Of a stretch of 64,000 bases of DNA, positions 21,501 through 28,128 are shown piece after piece (the first letter of the stretch is position 1; each line of letters opens with the position of its first letter). The translations under genes and the position numbers were made by a program. The notes under the pieces are model-generated. The model worked only from the letters and a program-made list of their open reading frames with translations. It did not search any database and was not told the DNA's origin. The DNA comes from Adenophora triphylla var. japonica (Eukaryota > Streptophyta > Magnoliopsida > Asterales > Campanulaceae): contig JAFEMH010005418.1 of the NCBI GenBank assembly GCA_022495995.1, positions 1-64,000 of the forward strand. The letters run 5' to 3'.

Positions 21501-22732
21501 AACCCCTCCCCCCTCCCCCCCCCCACAAGTTCACGGCTATCTCTGTCTATTTCAGGTTGAAGGTGAGCTCAAGTCGGGTATCCCCACTCGATCAAATGGA
21601 CCAAGGTAGCATATCAGATTTACAATGGTAGCATCAAGTACTTCCATTACATATTCAAGGCAAACGCTAAGAAAAAATCGACTCTGTATATGCAGTGTAT
21701 CATTATTATGCATGAACTTTGAGCAAACTCAGCATAAATCTTGAACTAGCAATCCTCCAATTTCATTTTCTCTGTAAGGAACTTAGGCTCCGTTTGTTTA
21801 GCGTAAAACATTTTCCGGAAAATGATTTCCTGCAAAATGTTTTCCGAAAAATGAAAATATTTTCCGGAAAATGAGATAAACATGTTTAGCGTAAAACATT
21901 TTCTCAATTTTCCGGTGCGAAACAAACACCGGAAAATGGGGAAAATGTTTTCCGGAAAACATTTCCCCCCAAACAAACGGAGCCTTATTCAAGACATTAC
22001 TCCCTCCGGCCCTAAATGAATGTCCGAATTTCACTTTAAGGGACATTTGCTAAAAAGTTTAACTTAAGCTATTTTAGCAACAAAGATACATAAAAACATT
22101 AATGATCTTACCATCATTTAGTAACTTCCTCAAAAACTGGACATTCATTTAGGGAGGGGGGGTACAAAATACTGAAGTCAACGCAATAAGATATCTTACA
22201 ACAGGTGCTGTTCTTGCTGTAACACCAAACCGACCATGACATGCGGAATCATTCTGTCTATATGCTTCAACCTGTCAAATTTAAGCATTTAAATGCAAAT
22301 TAACAAAACATATACTCTATCGTATAAAAAAGGAATCACCGTTTGGCCTCTGAATGCAAATTGACCACTTCTCAGTCAAACATTGTGAAAATATGAAGAA
22401 AGAAAGAAAAAAGCACAATAACATGAAGAAATTACTACCTCAGTAATCTGAAGAACAACGTCATCTCTCCTGATGTACTTTCCAAGTAATCGAGGGGCAA
22501 GATCTAGGGCATCGACTTGGTAGAAATCAGGAGTTAAGATTGAATTTTTCTCCGATGATATTGAGAATGGAATAGTGGGAGGTGCAAATGAAAGGGTTTG
22601 TGATTTGGGTTTGGGTTTGGGTCTTTTGGGGCTTGGCTTGACCTTGACAACAATAGGTTTGGAATCATTGCTTGTGTTCTCTATAGCTTTGATGGGTTTC
22701 ACGACTCGTTTCAACTTCTGGGTCATTTTCAT
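125..22732 (-). CDS. MAG: DNA-3-methyladenine glycosylase, 5 exons visible, 3' end outside window
   Basis: Base-excision repair enzyme (AAG/MPG fold) that removes 3-methyladenine and related alkylated purines in the nucleus. Exons 1-5 join without a frame break: exon 1 ends in phase 0, exon 2 in phase 0, exon 3 in phase 1, exon 4 in phase 0 and exon 5 in phase 1. The product reads a Lys/Pro-rich N-terminus, then [74 protein letters not shown] and [12 protein letters not shown]. By family knowledge the E and Y of EAY, the H of ACHGR, the second Y of YLCYG and the R of LIRAC correspond to active-site residues of human AAG. The C-terminal VGPRVGI...TPWIS block is missing, so the last exon lies left of base 1. 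The start is the first ATG of the open frame; a second Met two codons on is also possible. No stop or splice damage is visible, so it is probably functional despite introns of about 3.2 and 18 kb. Confidence 0.93.
229..236. repeat. hAT target-site duplication, left copy (ATAACAAG)
   Basis: Identical to 3998-4005. It abuts the CATAGTTG terminus. Confidence 0.9.
237..3997 (+). mobile_element. Full-length decayed hAT DNA transposon
   Basis: The ends are CATAGTTG and CAACTATG, with further inverted similarity inward (AAAG, GCG, GAGGCG). The element is flanked by a perfect 8-bp target duplication ATAACAAG at 229-236 and 3998-4005, the hAT hallmark. Both subterminal regions are dense in short GC-rich words (GGCG, CGCCTC), typical of transposase-binding subterminal repeats in hAT elements. 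Bases 300-1280 and 3610-3890 are AT- or T-rich and hold no recognisable coding sequence. It lies in sense orientation on plus, opposite to the MAG gene. Confidence 0.92.
1283..3600 (+). pseudogene. hAT transposase pseudogene (DUF659 / hAT dimerisation type)
   Basis: The longest open piece (1363-1680) contains [20 protein letters not shown], characteristic of the DUF659 region of plant hAT transposases. Across several frames follow [12 protein letters not shown] (1755-1790), [15 protein letters not shown] (about 2360-2405), [16 protein letters not shown] (about 2567-2614) and a C-terminal [20 protein letters not shown] block (about 3051-3110) typical of the hAT C-terminus. Frames change repeatedly and stops are frequent, so no protein can be made. 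The 3' part (3230-3540) is Asp/Glu-rich tail sequence. Confidence 0.85.
3998..4005. repeat. hAT target-site duplication, right copy (ATAACAAG)
   Basis: Identical to 229-236. It abuts the CAACTATG terminus. Confidence 0.9.
4100..5004. mobile_element. Tourist/Harbinger-like non-autonomous element, about 0.9 kb
   Basis: The left end reads TCCGTTTGTTTCACTGAAAA and the right end, reversed, GGCTTCGTTTGTTTCAAGGA. Both continue into AAAATGTTTTACG and ATTTCCGTAAAA. TTA follows the right end (5005-5007). It belongs to the same family as 21786-21984. The middle (about 4250-4550) is GC-rich with a CGG run and unlike the AT-rich ends, so it may be captured host sequence; no function is recognisable. Confidence 0.75.
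6342..6824. mobile_element. MITE with Tourist-like ends and an AAT-rich core
   Basis: The left end GGCCTGTTTGATGCGTCTTA and the right end reversed, GGGCCCGTTTGATTTAGCTT, form an imperfect terminal inverted repeat continuing with TTATTG, CATAAGTCAT and similar words. ATA on each side (6339-6341 and 6825-6827) may be the 3-bp target duplication. Confidence 0.72.
6440..6663. repeat. AAT/AAAT-rich simple repeat
   Basis: Almost uninterrupted runs of AAT and AAAT units make up the MITE core. Confidence 0.9.
7095..8450 (+). repeat. 5' LTR of the gag-protease element
   Basis: 1356 bp, TGATAG...TTATCA. It contains a perfect 16-bp palindromic TATA region GGAGTATATATACTCC at 7598-7613, probably the core promoter. 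Confidence 0.88.
8454..8472 (+). other. Primer-binding site, tRNA-Asp type
   Basis: TTGGCGCCGCTGCGAGGAA, four bases after the LTR, is one or two changes from the common plant gypsy site TGGCGCCGTTGCCGGGGA. Confidence 0.75.
8661..10560 (+). pseudogene. Athila-like gag-protease pseudogene
   Basis: Gag is recognised in shifting frames: [19 protein letters not shown] (about 8938-8985), [15 protein letters not shown] (about 9010-9045) and [20 protein letters not shown] (about 9080-9140). The linker before protease reads [13 protein letters not shown] (about 10068-10108), like the FxEAxxQMPxYxKF motif of Athila elements. The protease core reads [15 protein letters not shown] (about 10279-10325), and [18 protein letters not shown] follows (about 10512-10565). 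Multiple frameshifts and stops make it non-coding. The interior from about 10570 to 11650 holds no recognisable gene. Confidence 0.75.
11651..12876 (+). repeat. 3' LTR of the gag-protease element, lacking the TATA segment
   Basis: 1226 bp and closely similar to 7095-8450. It lacks about 130 bp corresponding to 7542-7674, which includes the palindromic TATA region. Confidence 0.87.
14173..14795. mobile_element. Fold-back MITE with very long inverted repeats
   Basis: About 290-bp arms run inward from CCAAAATACGTTTAC on both sides and meet in an AT-rich centre near 14450-14530. It is flanked by ATAGATTA at 14165-14172 and 14796-14803. Removing the element and one copy restores the copia codons W-H-H-R-L-R-H-P. 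An 8-bp (possibly diverged 9-bp) duplication with long arms suggests a hAT- or MULE-derived MITE. Confidence 0.85.
15165..15213 (+). repeat. Short tandem duplication in copia integrase
   Basis: A 24-25-bp stretch (ATGCTATCTTACTAAAAGAA) is present twice in a row, a private duplication within the pseudogene. Confidence 0.8.
15500..15712 (+). repeat. GC-rich degenerate minisatellite in the copia linker
   Basis: Repeated variants of a unit such as AGGGGGCGACCGCACCC (GGAGGCCGCACC, GGGGCAACCGCACC, GGGCGATCGCACC) lie between integrase and RT. They encode Pro-rich sequence in the copia frame. Confidence 0.65.
16170..16253 (+). repeat. 28-bp unit repeated three times in copia RT
   Basis: GGTTGAYATAAATAATGCAT plus TCCTTCAA occurs at 16170, 16198 and 16226. 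The unit encodes the NNAFLQ region of RT, and 28 is not a multiple of three, so the expansion destroys the frame. Just upstream, a CACTRTTCTTTCTATTGCCA unit is duplicated as well. Confidence 0.88.
16377..16478. mobile_element. Degenerate Stowaway-like MITE
   Basis: GGTCCCAAAATAAATGTTC on the left and GAACATTCATTTTGGTATAG then AGGGAG on the right are inverted. TA follows at 16479-16480. The terminal CTCCCT is damaged on the left. Confidence 0.6.
16627..16650 (+). other. Helitron 3' terminator hairpin and CTRR end
   Basis: CCGTGC (16627-16632) pairs with GCGCGG (16636-16641) around a GTA loop, with one G-T pair. Nine bases further is the terminal CTGG, followed by T. Confidence 0.85.
16812..17640. 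repeat. Possible solo LTR or LTR fragment
   Basis: It begins TGATGGGGATTAAACCC, carries a promoter-like CTATATAAGG at about 17320, and has an LTR-like downstream leader. A partial tandem repeat with GCCTTGCATCT and TTGATGACTTG units lies at about 17107-17205. No second copy, right terminus or target duplication can be seen, so the call is tentative. Confidence 0.35.
17705..17815 (+). mobile_element. tRNA-derived SINE
   Basis: It starts GACAAGAAGGTTGTATCC, has an A-box-like CCTAGTAGTAGGC and a B-box-like GAGTTCGAGCC (about 17759-17769), and ends in TTTTTAAAG and an A-rich tail. It matches a second copy on the minus strand at 57271-57390. These are internal RNA polymerase III promoter signals of a SINE; no cloverleaf exists. 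Confidence 0.72.
18160..18230 (-). CDS. MAG: MAG exon 4
   Basis: This exon is 71 bp. It completes the split Gly codon and encodes [18 protein letters not shown] then TGPGK. The acceptor is CATAG|GATTGG and the donor AAG|GTTAGT, phase 0. Confidence 0.92.
18518..18774. mobile_element. hAT-type MITE, 257 bp, in MAG intron 3
   Basis: The termini are CAGTGGCGAAGC and GCTTCGCCACTG. The flanks TGAGGATG (18510-18517) and TAGGGATG (18775-18782) agree at 6 of 8 bases, as expected for an aged 8-bp hAT duplication. Internal GGGGGTCAAA words recur. Confidence 0.8.
18901..19024 (-). CDS. MAG: MAG exon 3
   Basis: This exon is 124 bp and encodes [20 protein letters not shown] followed by a block ending [10 protein letters not shown]. 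The acceptor is AAACAG|TTCGGG and the donor AGTG|GTAATT, phase 1. It is separated from exon 2 by a 3.2-kb transposon-filled intron. Confidence 0.94.
19071..19204. repeat. Tandem duplication, 70-bp period, in MAG intron 2
   Basis: ACATTAAAGTGAAAYGGAAA and the 40 bases after it occur at 19075 and again at 19145 with two substitutions. It lies just upstream of the exon 3 acceptor in the gene's sense. Confidence 0.88.
19222..19300. mobile_element. Stowaway-like MITE terminal fragment
   Basis: TA then CTCCCTCCGTCGCATAGAAG at 19220-19241 is a typical Stowaway left end. No partner end was found nearby; the right limit given is a guess. Confidence 0.4.
19388..21190 (+). pseudogene. Tat-type gypsy pol fragment (RT C-terminus, RNase H, integrase N-part)
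   Basis: It starts abruptly at the VDD of the RT motif ([10 protein letters not shown]...[12 protein letters not shown]), then shows [12 protein letters not shown] (about 19513), [11 protein letters not shown] (RNase H end, about 19953-19985), the archaeal-type second RNase H ([10 protein letters not shown], about 20098-20127) and integrase zinc-finger words ([35 protein letters not shown]), ending near [11 protein letters not shown] at about 21170. It has numerous stops and frameshifts. It is related to, but distinct from, Elements 1 and 2. Confidence 0.82.
21165..21680 (+). repeat. Probable LTR remnant following the Tat pol fragment
   Basis: The sequence changes character after the integrase fragment. 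It has a promoter-like ACTATATATACC (about 21392), a CA-rich leader, a long C run at 21506-21532 and a primer-site-like end. No partner LTR is visible, so the identity is inferred from position. Confidence 0.4.
21786..21984. mobile_element. Tourist-like MITE, 199 bp, TTA target duplication
   Basis: GGCTCCGTTTGTTTAGCG at the left and AACAAACGGAGCC at the right are inverted. TTA flanks both ends (21783-21785 and 21985-21987). The inside consists largely of repeats of the palindrome ATTTTCCGGAAAAT and its variants. Confidence 0.88.
22000..22162. mobile_element. Stowaway-like MITE, 163 bp, TA target duplication
   Basis: CTCCCTCCGGCCCTAAATGA at the left and TCATTTAGGGAGGGGGGG-like at the right, extending through GGACATTCATTTAGGGAGG, are inverted. 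TA flanks at 21998-21999 and 22163-22164. It lies 37 bp from MAG exon 2, on the intron 2 side. Confidence 0.88.
22200..22271 (-). CDS. MAG: MAG exon 2
   Basis: This exon has exactly 24 codons and reads [16 protein letters not shown] then VTARTAPV. The acceptor is GACAG|GTTGAA and the donor GTT|GTAAGA. It carries the catalytic Glu and the Tyr of EAY by homology with human AAG. Confidence 0.93.
22439..22732 (-). CDS. MAG: MAG exon 1
   Basis: This exon has 98 codons. It encodes a basic, Lys/Pro-rich, low-complexity N-terminus (about 65 residues, nuclear-targeting-like) and then the start of the glycosylase fold ([28 protein letters not shown]). The donor is GAG|GTAGTA and intron 1 is only 167 bp. 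Confidence 0.93.
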
Positions 22733-23317
22733 TCTCTTGATTGATTAAGCAACAAATTGGAGGGATTTTGCTGAGAAAAGAGAGGAAATTTGGATGGTGA
22801 ATCGTAGTGGGTGGACCAATTCGGGATTTGGTGAATTTTAAGAAAATATTTTTCGGAACATATTTTTCGATGAAGTTTCATTAAAGTAATTTAATAAAGG
22901 TAAAATCAATACAAATAAAGGAAAATGAGGAATATGTTTTCCGAAAAACAACTTCCTTAGATAGGTAGAGGTAAGGAAGTCATTTTTCTTAGAAATCAAG
23001 CTCATTTTTCATTGATCCGAAAAATATTTTTCGTTAACTTCATTTTTCATTGACCCTAAAAAATGGGAAAAACATTTTCCAAAAACTGTTTTCCCTCAAA
23101 CAAACGAAGCCTTTATAACAACGTGAGTTACATTACTATTACTGAATAACACATTTTTATTTTTCACTAGAGATTTACGTGAAATTAATATAATAATGTA
23201 AATTACATATTATAGAAACATGAGTTACATATTACTGTAAGTAATATGAGCTAAATCTCATAATAGAAACATGATATATTTATTTAAGTCATGTGAGTTA
23301 CATTCCACATTAACATT
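22733..23317 (-). promoter_or_regulatory. MAG 5' leader and proximal upstream region
   Basis: About 585 bp separates the MAG start codon from Element 1. No clear TATA box or named cis-element can be assigned. Bases 22845-23111 are a decayed MITE and the remainder is AT-rich. The original upstream sequence resumes at 34947 after Element 1. Confidence 0.4.
22845..23111. mobile_element. Decayed Tourist-like MITE in the MAG upstream region
   Basis: The right end reads TTTTCCCTCAAACAAACGAA then GCC, the same terminus as 4100-5004 and 21786-21984. The interior has TTTTCCGAAAAACA words. The left terminus is eroded and placed by the first related word. Confidence 0.6.
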
Positions 23318-23322
23318 GTAAC

Positions 23323-23981
23323 TGATGCTGCAAGAATCGTGCCGTTATCAATCTCCGTCCAGCTGCAAGATTAATCTCCTGACTTCTGACCTGAAAACAA
23401 AACTCACGACTAGCCGGAATGGTCTCCGACGAAGACCTCGGACGTGAGGATAAGTACGGTGTATGAGAGCTAAATAATTATAAGGAACAATGTATTCTCA
23501 AATAATCCAAAAAGCAATTACCTTGGAACGGTTGACATTGCCTTGTATTTATAGTTGTTGATGAGAGATATAATTGTGGTAGGATTGTATTAAATTCCTA
23601 TAATCTCGGATCAGATATTCATAAGAGATCTTGCCCACGGAACTTCTGATTTGTAGGGAGTCCGTTATGGAAAGACATGTGTTCACGCCTGGACTCTGTA
23701 TGTCATCACAGATTGTAATAGGTCGAGGTCGTCTGTTGGGTCTAGGTCGACCTGACTGATGTATGAGATTGGGTCATGCCCATATAATATCTGGATCGTT
23801 ATGTCGGACCAAGCTAGGTCGGGACCTCGTAGGTCGGACAAAGTGCTTAGGTCGACTGATCATGTTGTGAGGCCATGGACCTGGTAATGATTGGGCCTAG
23901 CCCACTGAGAATGTGGTGGCGATGACATGTAAATAATTGGGCTTGCTCGTTGGGCCTAGCCCGTCACTTTTATTTCGTTCA
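23323..23981 (-). repeat. Element 1 3' LTR (left copy)
   Basis: On plus it runs TGATGCTGCAAG to TTTCGTTCA. A minus-strand TATAAATA is at 23546-23553. A cluster of AGGTCG words (CGACCT on the sense strand) fills 23719-23866. Confidence 0.93.
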
Positions 23982-24356
23982 GTGGCCCCCAACTTTCTGG
24001 GTTGATATTTGTCGACCAGGAAGTTAAGAAATTGTTGATGTAGTTTGATGGAGGTCGTAGGTAGATGCTCGAAAGTTTGCTTGGTCGACCATTGGTGACG
24101 TGGCTCAATCCTGATCGTTTACAGCGAACGGTTAGATCTGGAAGAGCGCCATTTTTCCGTAATCATTACCTATTTTGACGCTTGGACAACCGCCTTGGGA
24201 ACTGTTTTTGACATTAATTGTGAATTAACCGTTGGAAATCAAAAACTTTTCCACTTCAGGAACGGATTAACAAGAGTATACAAGGAAAAATCCTTTTCCT
24301 TTTTGGTTTTTTACGAATTTCGAATCCTTGAGCTAGCCAGCAAGAACGAAGAGGAA

Positions 24357-24363
24357 TATAAAT
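24357..24363 (+). promoter_or_regulatory. TATA box of the Element 1 antisense gene
   Basis: TATAAATCTCCC lies 131 bases before the ATG at 24494. Element 2's antisense gene has TATAAATACTCCC in the equivalent position, suggesting a conserved core promoter. Confidence 0.55.
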
Positions 24364-24493
24364 CTCCCATTACTCCGGTGTCCTCGAGCTTTTACGTTTC
24401 CTTTCCGGTCCTCGTTTTCACTATTTCGAGCAAGGTACCCCTCTAATTCTTTACATTAGGGTTTAATTTTCGCTTTCCCCTTTTGATTCTATC

Positions 24494-27475
24494 ATGGCAA
24501 GGACTTTTAGCTGCGAGTCAGGAGCTTGGTATGGTTACTGCGTCCCTAACCGTAGAGTGTATAAGTGTTTAGGGAGAGTATGGAAAGAGATGTCCATGGA
24601 GGAATGTGCCCTTGTTTTAACCAGGTGGGGTTTAAAATTCGATGAACTATGCTTGCCTGTAGGAGATGACCTAGGTGATTTAGGAATAGACGATCAAAAG
24701 GTAGTTAATTTTCATCTTTTCCACGAATTGCTAGATCACATAGCTCTGTTCTATATTAGGGGTCCCAATAAACTGTCATTCTTCAGAAATAACCAAGGGT
24801 TTCCAGGGGAATCTAGGTCGCCCCTAGGTAGGTCACCTGTTTCAATTGCTAGGACTGATTCCCATGTTTCTTCTTCTTCAGATATGTCGACCCAGGACTC
24901 AGCGGGCTCTCCCTCGGGTAACATTGAGGATGCTTTTGGCTCGACTGTTGTACCAGGTCGAAATGAAAGGGGATATGTAGCCCCCAAGCCACTAAAGGGA
25001 AAAAGGGACCAAATTCAAGGTTGGAGCTTTTGTATACCTTCTTTGAAATTAACCAGGAGGAATTCCATCTTTCACATTTTTCTGATAAGGAGAGGAAAGC
25101 TCGAGCATGGAGTTATTGGGCCCGAGATCCTTGCAAGGTCGCCTTCTTTTATGGCCAATTTGAGGCCGGACTGCGTCTTCCCTTGGACCCCTTCATTTGC
25201 GAATTTCTAGAATGCATGAATGCCATCCCGATGCAGATAGGGGCTAACACAGTGAGGGTCCTGGTTTACTTTGCCATGGTTTGTAGGTTCTTGGGATATG
25301 AACCCTGTATGCACGTTTTCAGAAATTTTTTTAAGGTTGCCTTTGACAAGAGGACCTTAGGTTATAATACCCCCACTCGAACCAATTCCCCCAAACTGTT
25401 CATCGATCTACCTGATAAAGTAACTGGGTGGAACTCCCATTTGATCTTAGTAGAGAGTAGGAAAGGTTGGGAGTTTCCCTTACCCAATGATACGTCCAAA
25501 GTTTTAAAGGAGGCTGATTATTGGGTGCCCGTATGGGAGGTTGAGCTGACCAACAAGCTGAATGAGGTAGCTCGCAGGGGACCAATAAATTGGGAGTTGT
25601 TGGGGTCGAACAAAAATAACTTTATCCAAGCTGGGATGCTTTTGGGTAATGACGAGGTTACCCCGTTGGCCTTGATAGTTAGGGGTCAAAGATACCCTGT
25701 CTGGGTCACCCATGAAGGAAATCAATATAGGTTTGAGAGTCAATGCCATGAATGCAAGGGTACCCCAGGTTCTTGTCGTCTGACCAAGGAACATTATGGC
25801 AGTGAGTGTTTGCTTGACCCTTCTTTTAGCTTGCTACTTTCTCTTTTTACTACCATAACTGAATTTCACCCTTTGTTTGTGCAGTTCTTACACCTGAACA
25901 AGAGGCAAATATGGTTCGCATATTTGGAGTGTCTGATAAGAAGAAGGCCAAGAAAGCTCATGGTGCTGCCAATACTCGAGCTAGCAGAGAGAGAGAAGCT
26001 GAGAAAAGGAACAACTTGCTGCCCAAGGAGAATTCTGGAATGGTGCCAGTAGATGAGTTTGGATCAGAGGACCCCTTGGAGAGCGGCAGCCAAGCTCGAG
26101 GGATAGCTGAGGGGGGTGATGAGGCCAACAAGTTGATTAGGCCGAGCTCGAGCTCTGATCCTGCTCTTGAGATAACTGCAGCGACCTCCGGGCACGGGAC
26201 CGATGGGGCTAGTCCTTTGAATGTTGTGAACGTTGATGAAGACACCCTTGATGAATATGATGATCGCCCTTTGAAATCGAAGAATAGGTCGAGGATTGAG
26301 AAGGGCAAAGTTGTCTCCCCAAGCAATCTTACTCCCCCAGTTTCTTCTCTTATGAGCCAAGAATCTATTGAGGCTCAGATAAGGAAGTTAAGTGATGTCC
26401 CCCCTCTCAGTGGTTTTAATAGTTTGAGCCATCGGTATCCTGATTTGGGATTTGGACAAGTCGTGGTTAGGAGGGCGACAGATGCTGATCTGCTTGCACA
26501 CTTTACGGATAAGGGGTTAACCCCTGAAGAATTTTCTGATCGATCTGGCTTGGCTCATAGCGAGGTAAACTTTTGCTTCCTTTCTCTGCTTGATCGATTG
26601 TTTTTTGGTCGTCACTTTATTTCTAGTATGTTTGCCGAGCTAACCCTTTTCCGTTTCTCAATGTGCAGTCTCTTACTATGGTTGAACAAGCGAAGAGCTC
26701 TTGGAGGGCATCCATTGAGAGGGAGAAGCTGGCTATGTCCCAATATACCCGCAAATCTCATGAGTTGACCGAGCTGAGGGAGAAGTACAATGACTTAGAT
26801 TCATCCTACGATGCTCTGGAGGCTCTGAAGAATGACACTAGGGCGGCCAAGGACAAGGCGCTGGTCGACCTCAAAGCTGCTGAGGCCAAGCTTGAAGAGA
26901 TGAAGACTGAGAGGGATGCCGAGCGCCAAAGGCATAAAACCATGAAGAAGGAACTTAAAACGGTCTCAAAGATTCTTCATGACAGGGATGAGTTTCTGAC
27001 CAAAGTGAATGAGGAGCATAATGCTGCCAGGGCCAAGTGGAAGGAGGAGCTCAAAGCTACCTCACAAGTTGCTGTAGAGGCGTTCAAGGAAGGGGATGAT
27101 TACTACAACGCCATAGTCGACAAGGCAAAGGACTTCCTTGACATAGGTCGGCGTCATATGGCCCGTCAAGCTCTAGTGGATCCAACTGCCGAAGTATCCC
27201 TTGAACAGTTAGCCCGATGGGCGTCAAAAGCTCAATATGATATGGTTGCTCGAGGTGGTCATTCATTAGTCCCTTACACTGACAACGACTTAGCCTTTAT
27301 TGCTCAACAGGATCAGGAGGACGGATGTGAACCTTGGACCGCCCCTCCTCTTGCTGAAAGGAATTTCAATGTGCTTCTCCAGGAGATCGAAGATGCTGAA
27401 GACATGGAGGAGGACACAGAAGAGGGGGTCGCCAATGACCATCCTGACCAAGCCAATGATGGACCAGCCGTTTGA
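24494..27475 (+). CDS. Element 1 antisense accessory gene (three exons, one frameshift)
   Basis: It lies inside Element 1, opposite in strand to gag-pol. I read exons 24494-25801, 25885-26564 and 26669-27475. The introns are GTGAGT...GTGCAG (phase 1) and GTAAAC...GTGCAG (phase 0). The N-terminus is MARTFSCES...YGYCVP...WKEMSMEECALVLTRWGL. A core with QFEAGLRLPLDPFICEFLE (about 25159-25215) and a Cys cluster CHECKGTPGSC (about 25747-25779) follow. After an acidic, low-complexity second exon comes a long coiled coil (about 26680-27130) and the C-terminal RGGHSLVPYT. The frame changes between about 24960 and 25020, probably by an indel. Function is unknown; the core resembles what is annotated as putative gypsy-type transposon protein (Transposase_28) in plants. 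Confidence 0.8.
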
Positions 27476-27739
27476 TTTTTGTTTGATGTAATGAGAACAA
27501 GTCCCAAAATAATTTTTCTTTTTGCTTTAGGTAGTTTGTAACTTTTATTTGTTCAAGTCCTGGCCCGCTTTGGAGGACTTATTCTTATTTAGTCGTAGTT
27601 GACTTTTGCTTGAATCTGTTTTGCTTCGATCCAACTATTTGACTTGAATGTCGAACTAGATTTAATAGGACAGATGAATCGCTACAATTTTTTGATCGGA
27701 CTTGTTATTTGACAACAAAGTCGACCTTGTACTTGCATG

Positions 27740-27985
27740 ATTTTTGAAAACGAGATTGACTTAGAGTCGAACCTGTTAAGGGAACGAAGCTGACCAAAGG
27801 TCGAGCTTGTTAAAAGAACGAAGCTAACCAAGTGTCGAGCTTGTTAGAACGAAGTCGACTAAGAGTCAGACTTGTTTAAATGAACGAGGCTGATTATGAA
27901 TCGAGCATGTTAGAATGAAGTCGACTAAGAGTCGAACTTGTTTAAATGAACGAAGCTGACCAAGGGTCGAGCTTGTTAGAGCAAT
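27740..27985. repeat. Element 1 inter-gene minisatellite, about 35-bp units
   Basis: Variants of GAACGAAGCTGACCAAGGGT followed by CGAGCTTGTTA recur about six times between the ends of the convergent antisense gene and pol. Some units carry the palindrome AGTCGACT. Bases 27476-27740 and 27986-28128 show nothing else recognisable. Confidence 0.85.
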
Positions 27986-28128
27986 GTACAAATGTAACAC
28001 AATTTTTGTTGGAATAGAACTGCAAATTTTATTGAAGTGGTAACATGCTTACATCGAAAAACTGAGAGCTAGGCTAAAACTAAACTCAAACTTGGAAACG
28101 GAAGCTAACTTTTGAAACTGAACTAGAA

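Noticed and set aside
24494..27475. Possible host gene or captured host gene
   Set aside because: It lies within the LTRs of Element 1, and a gene of the same architecture is in Element 2, so it belongs to the retrotransposons.
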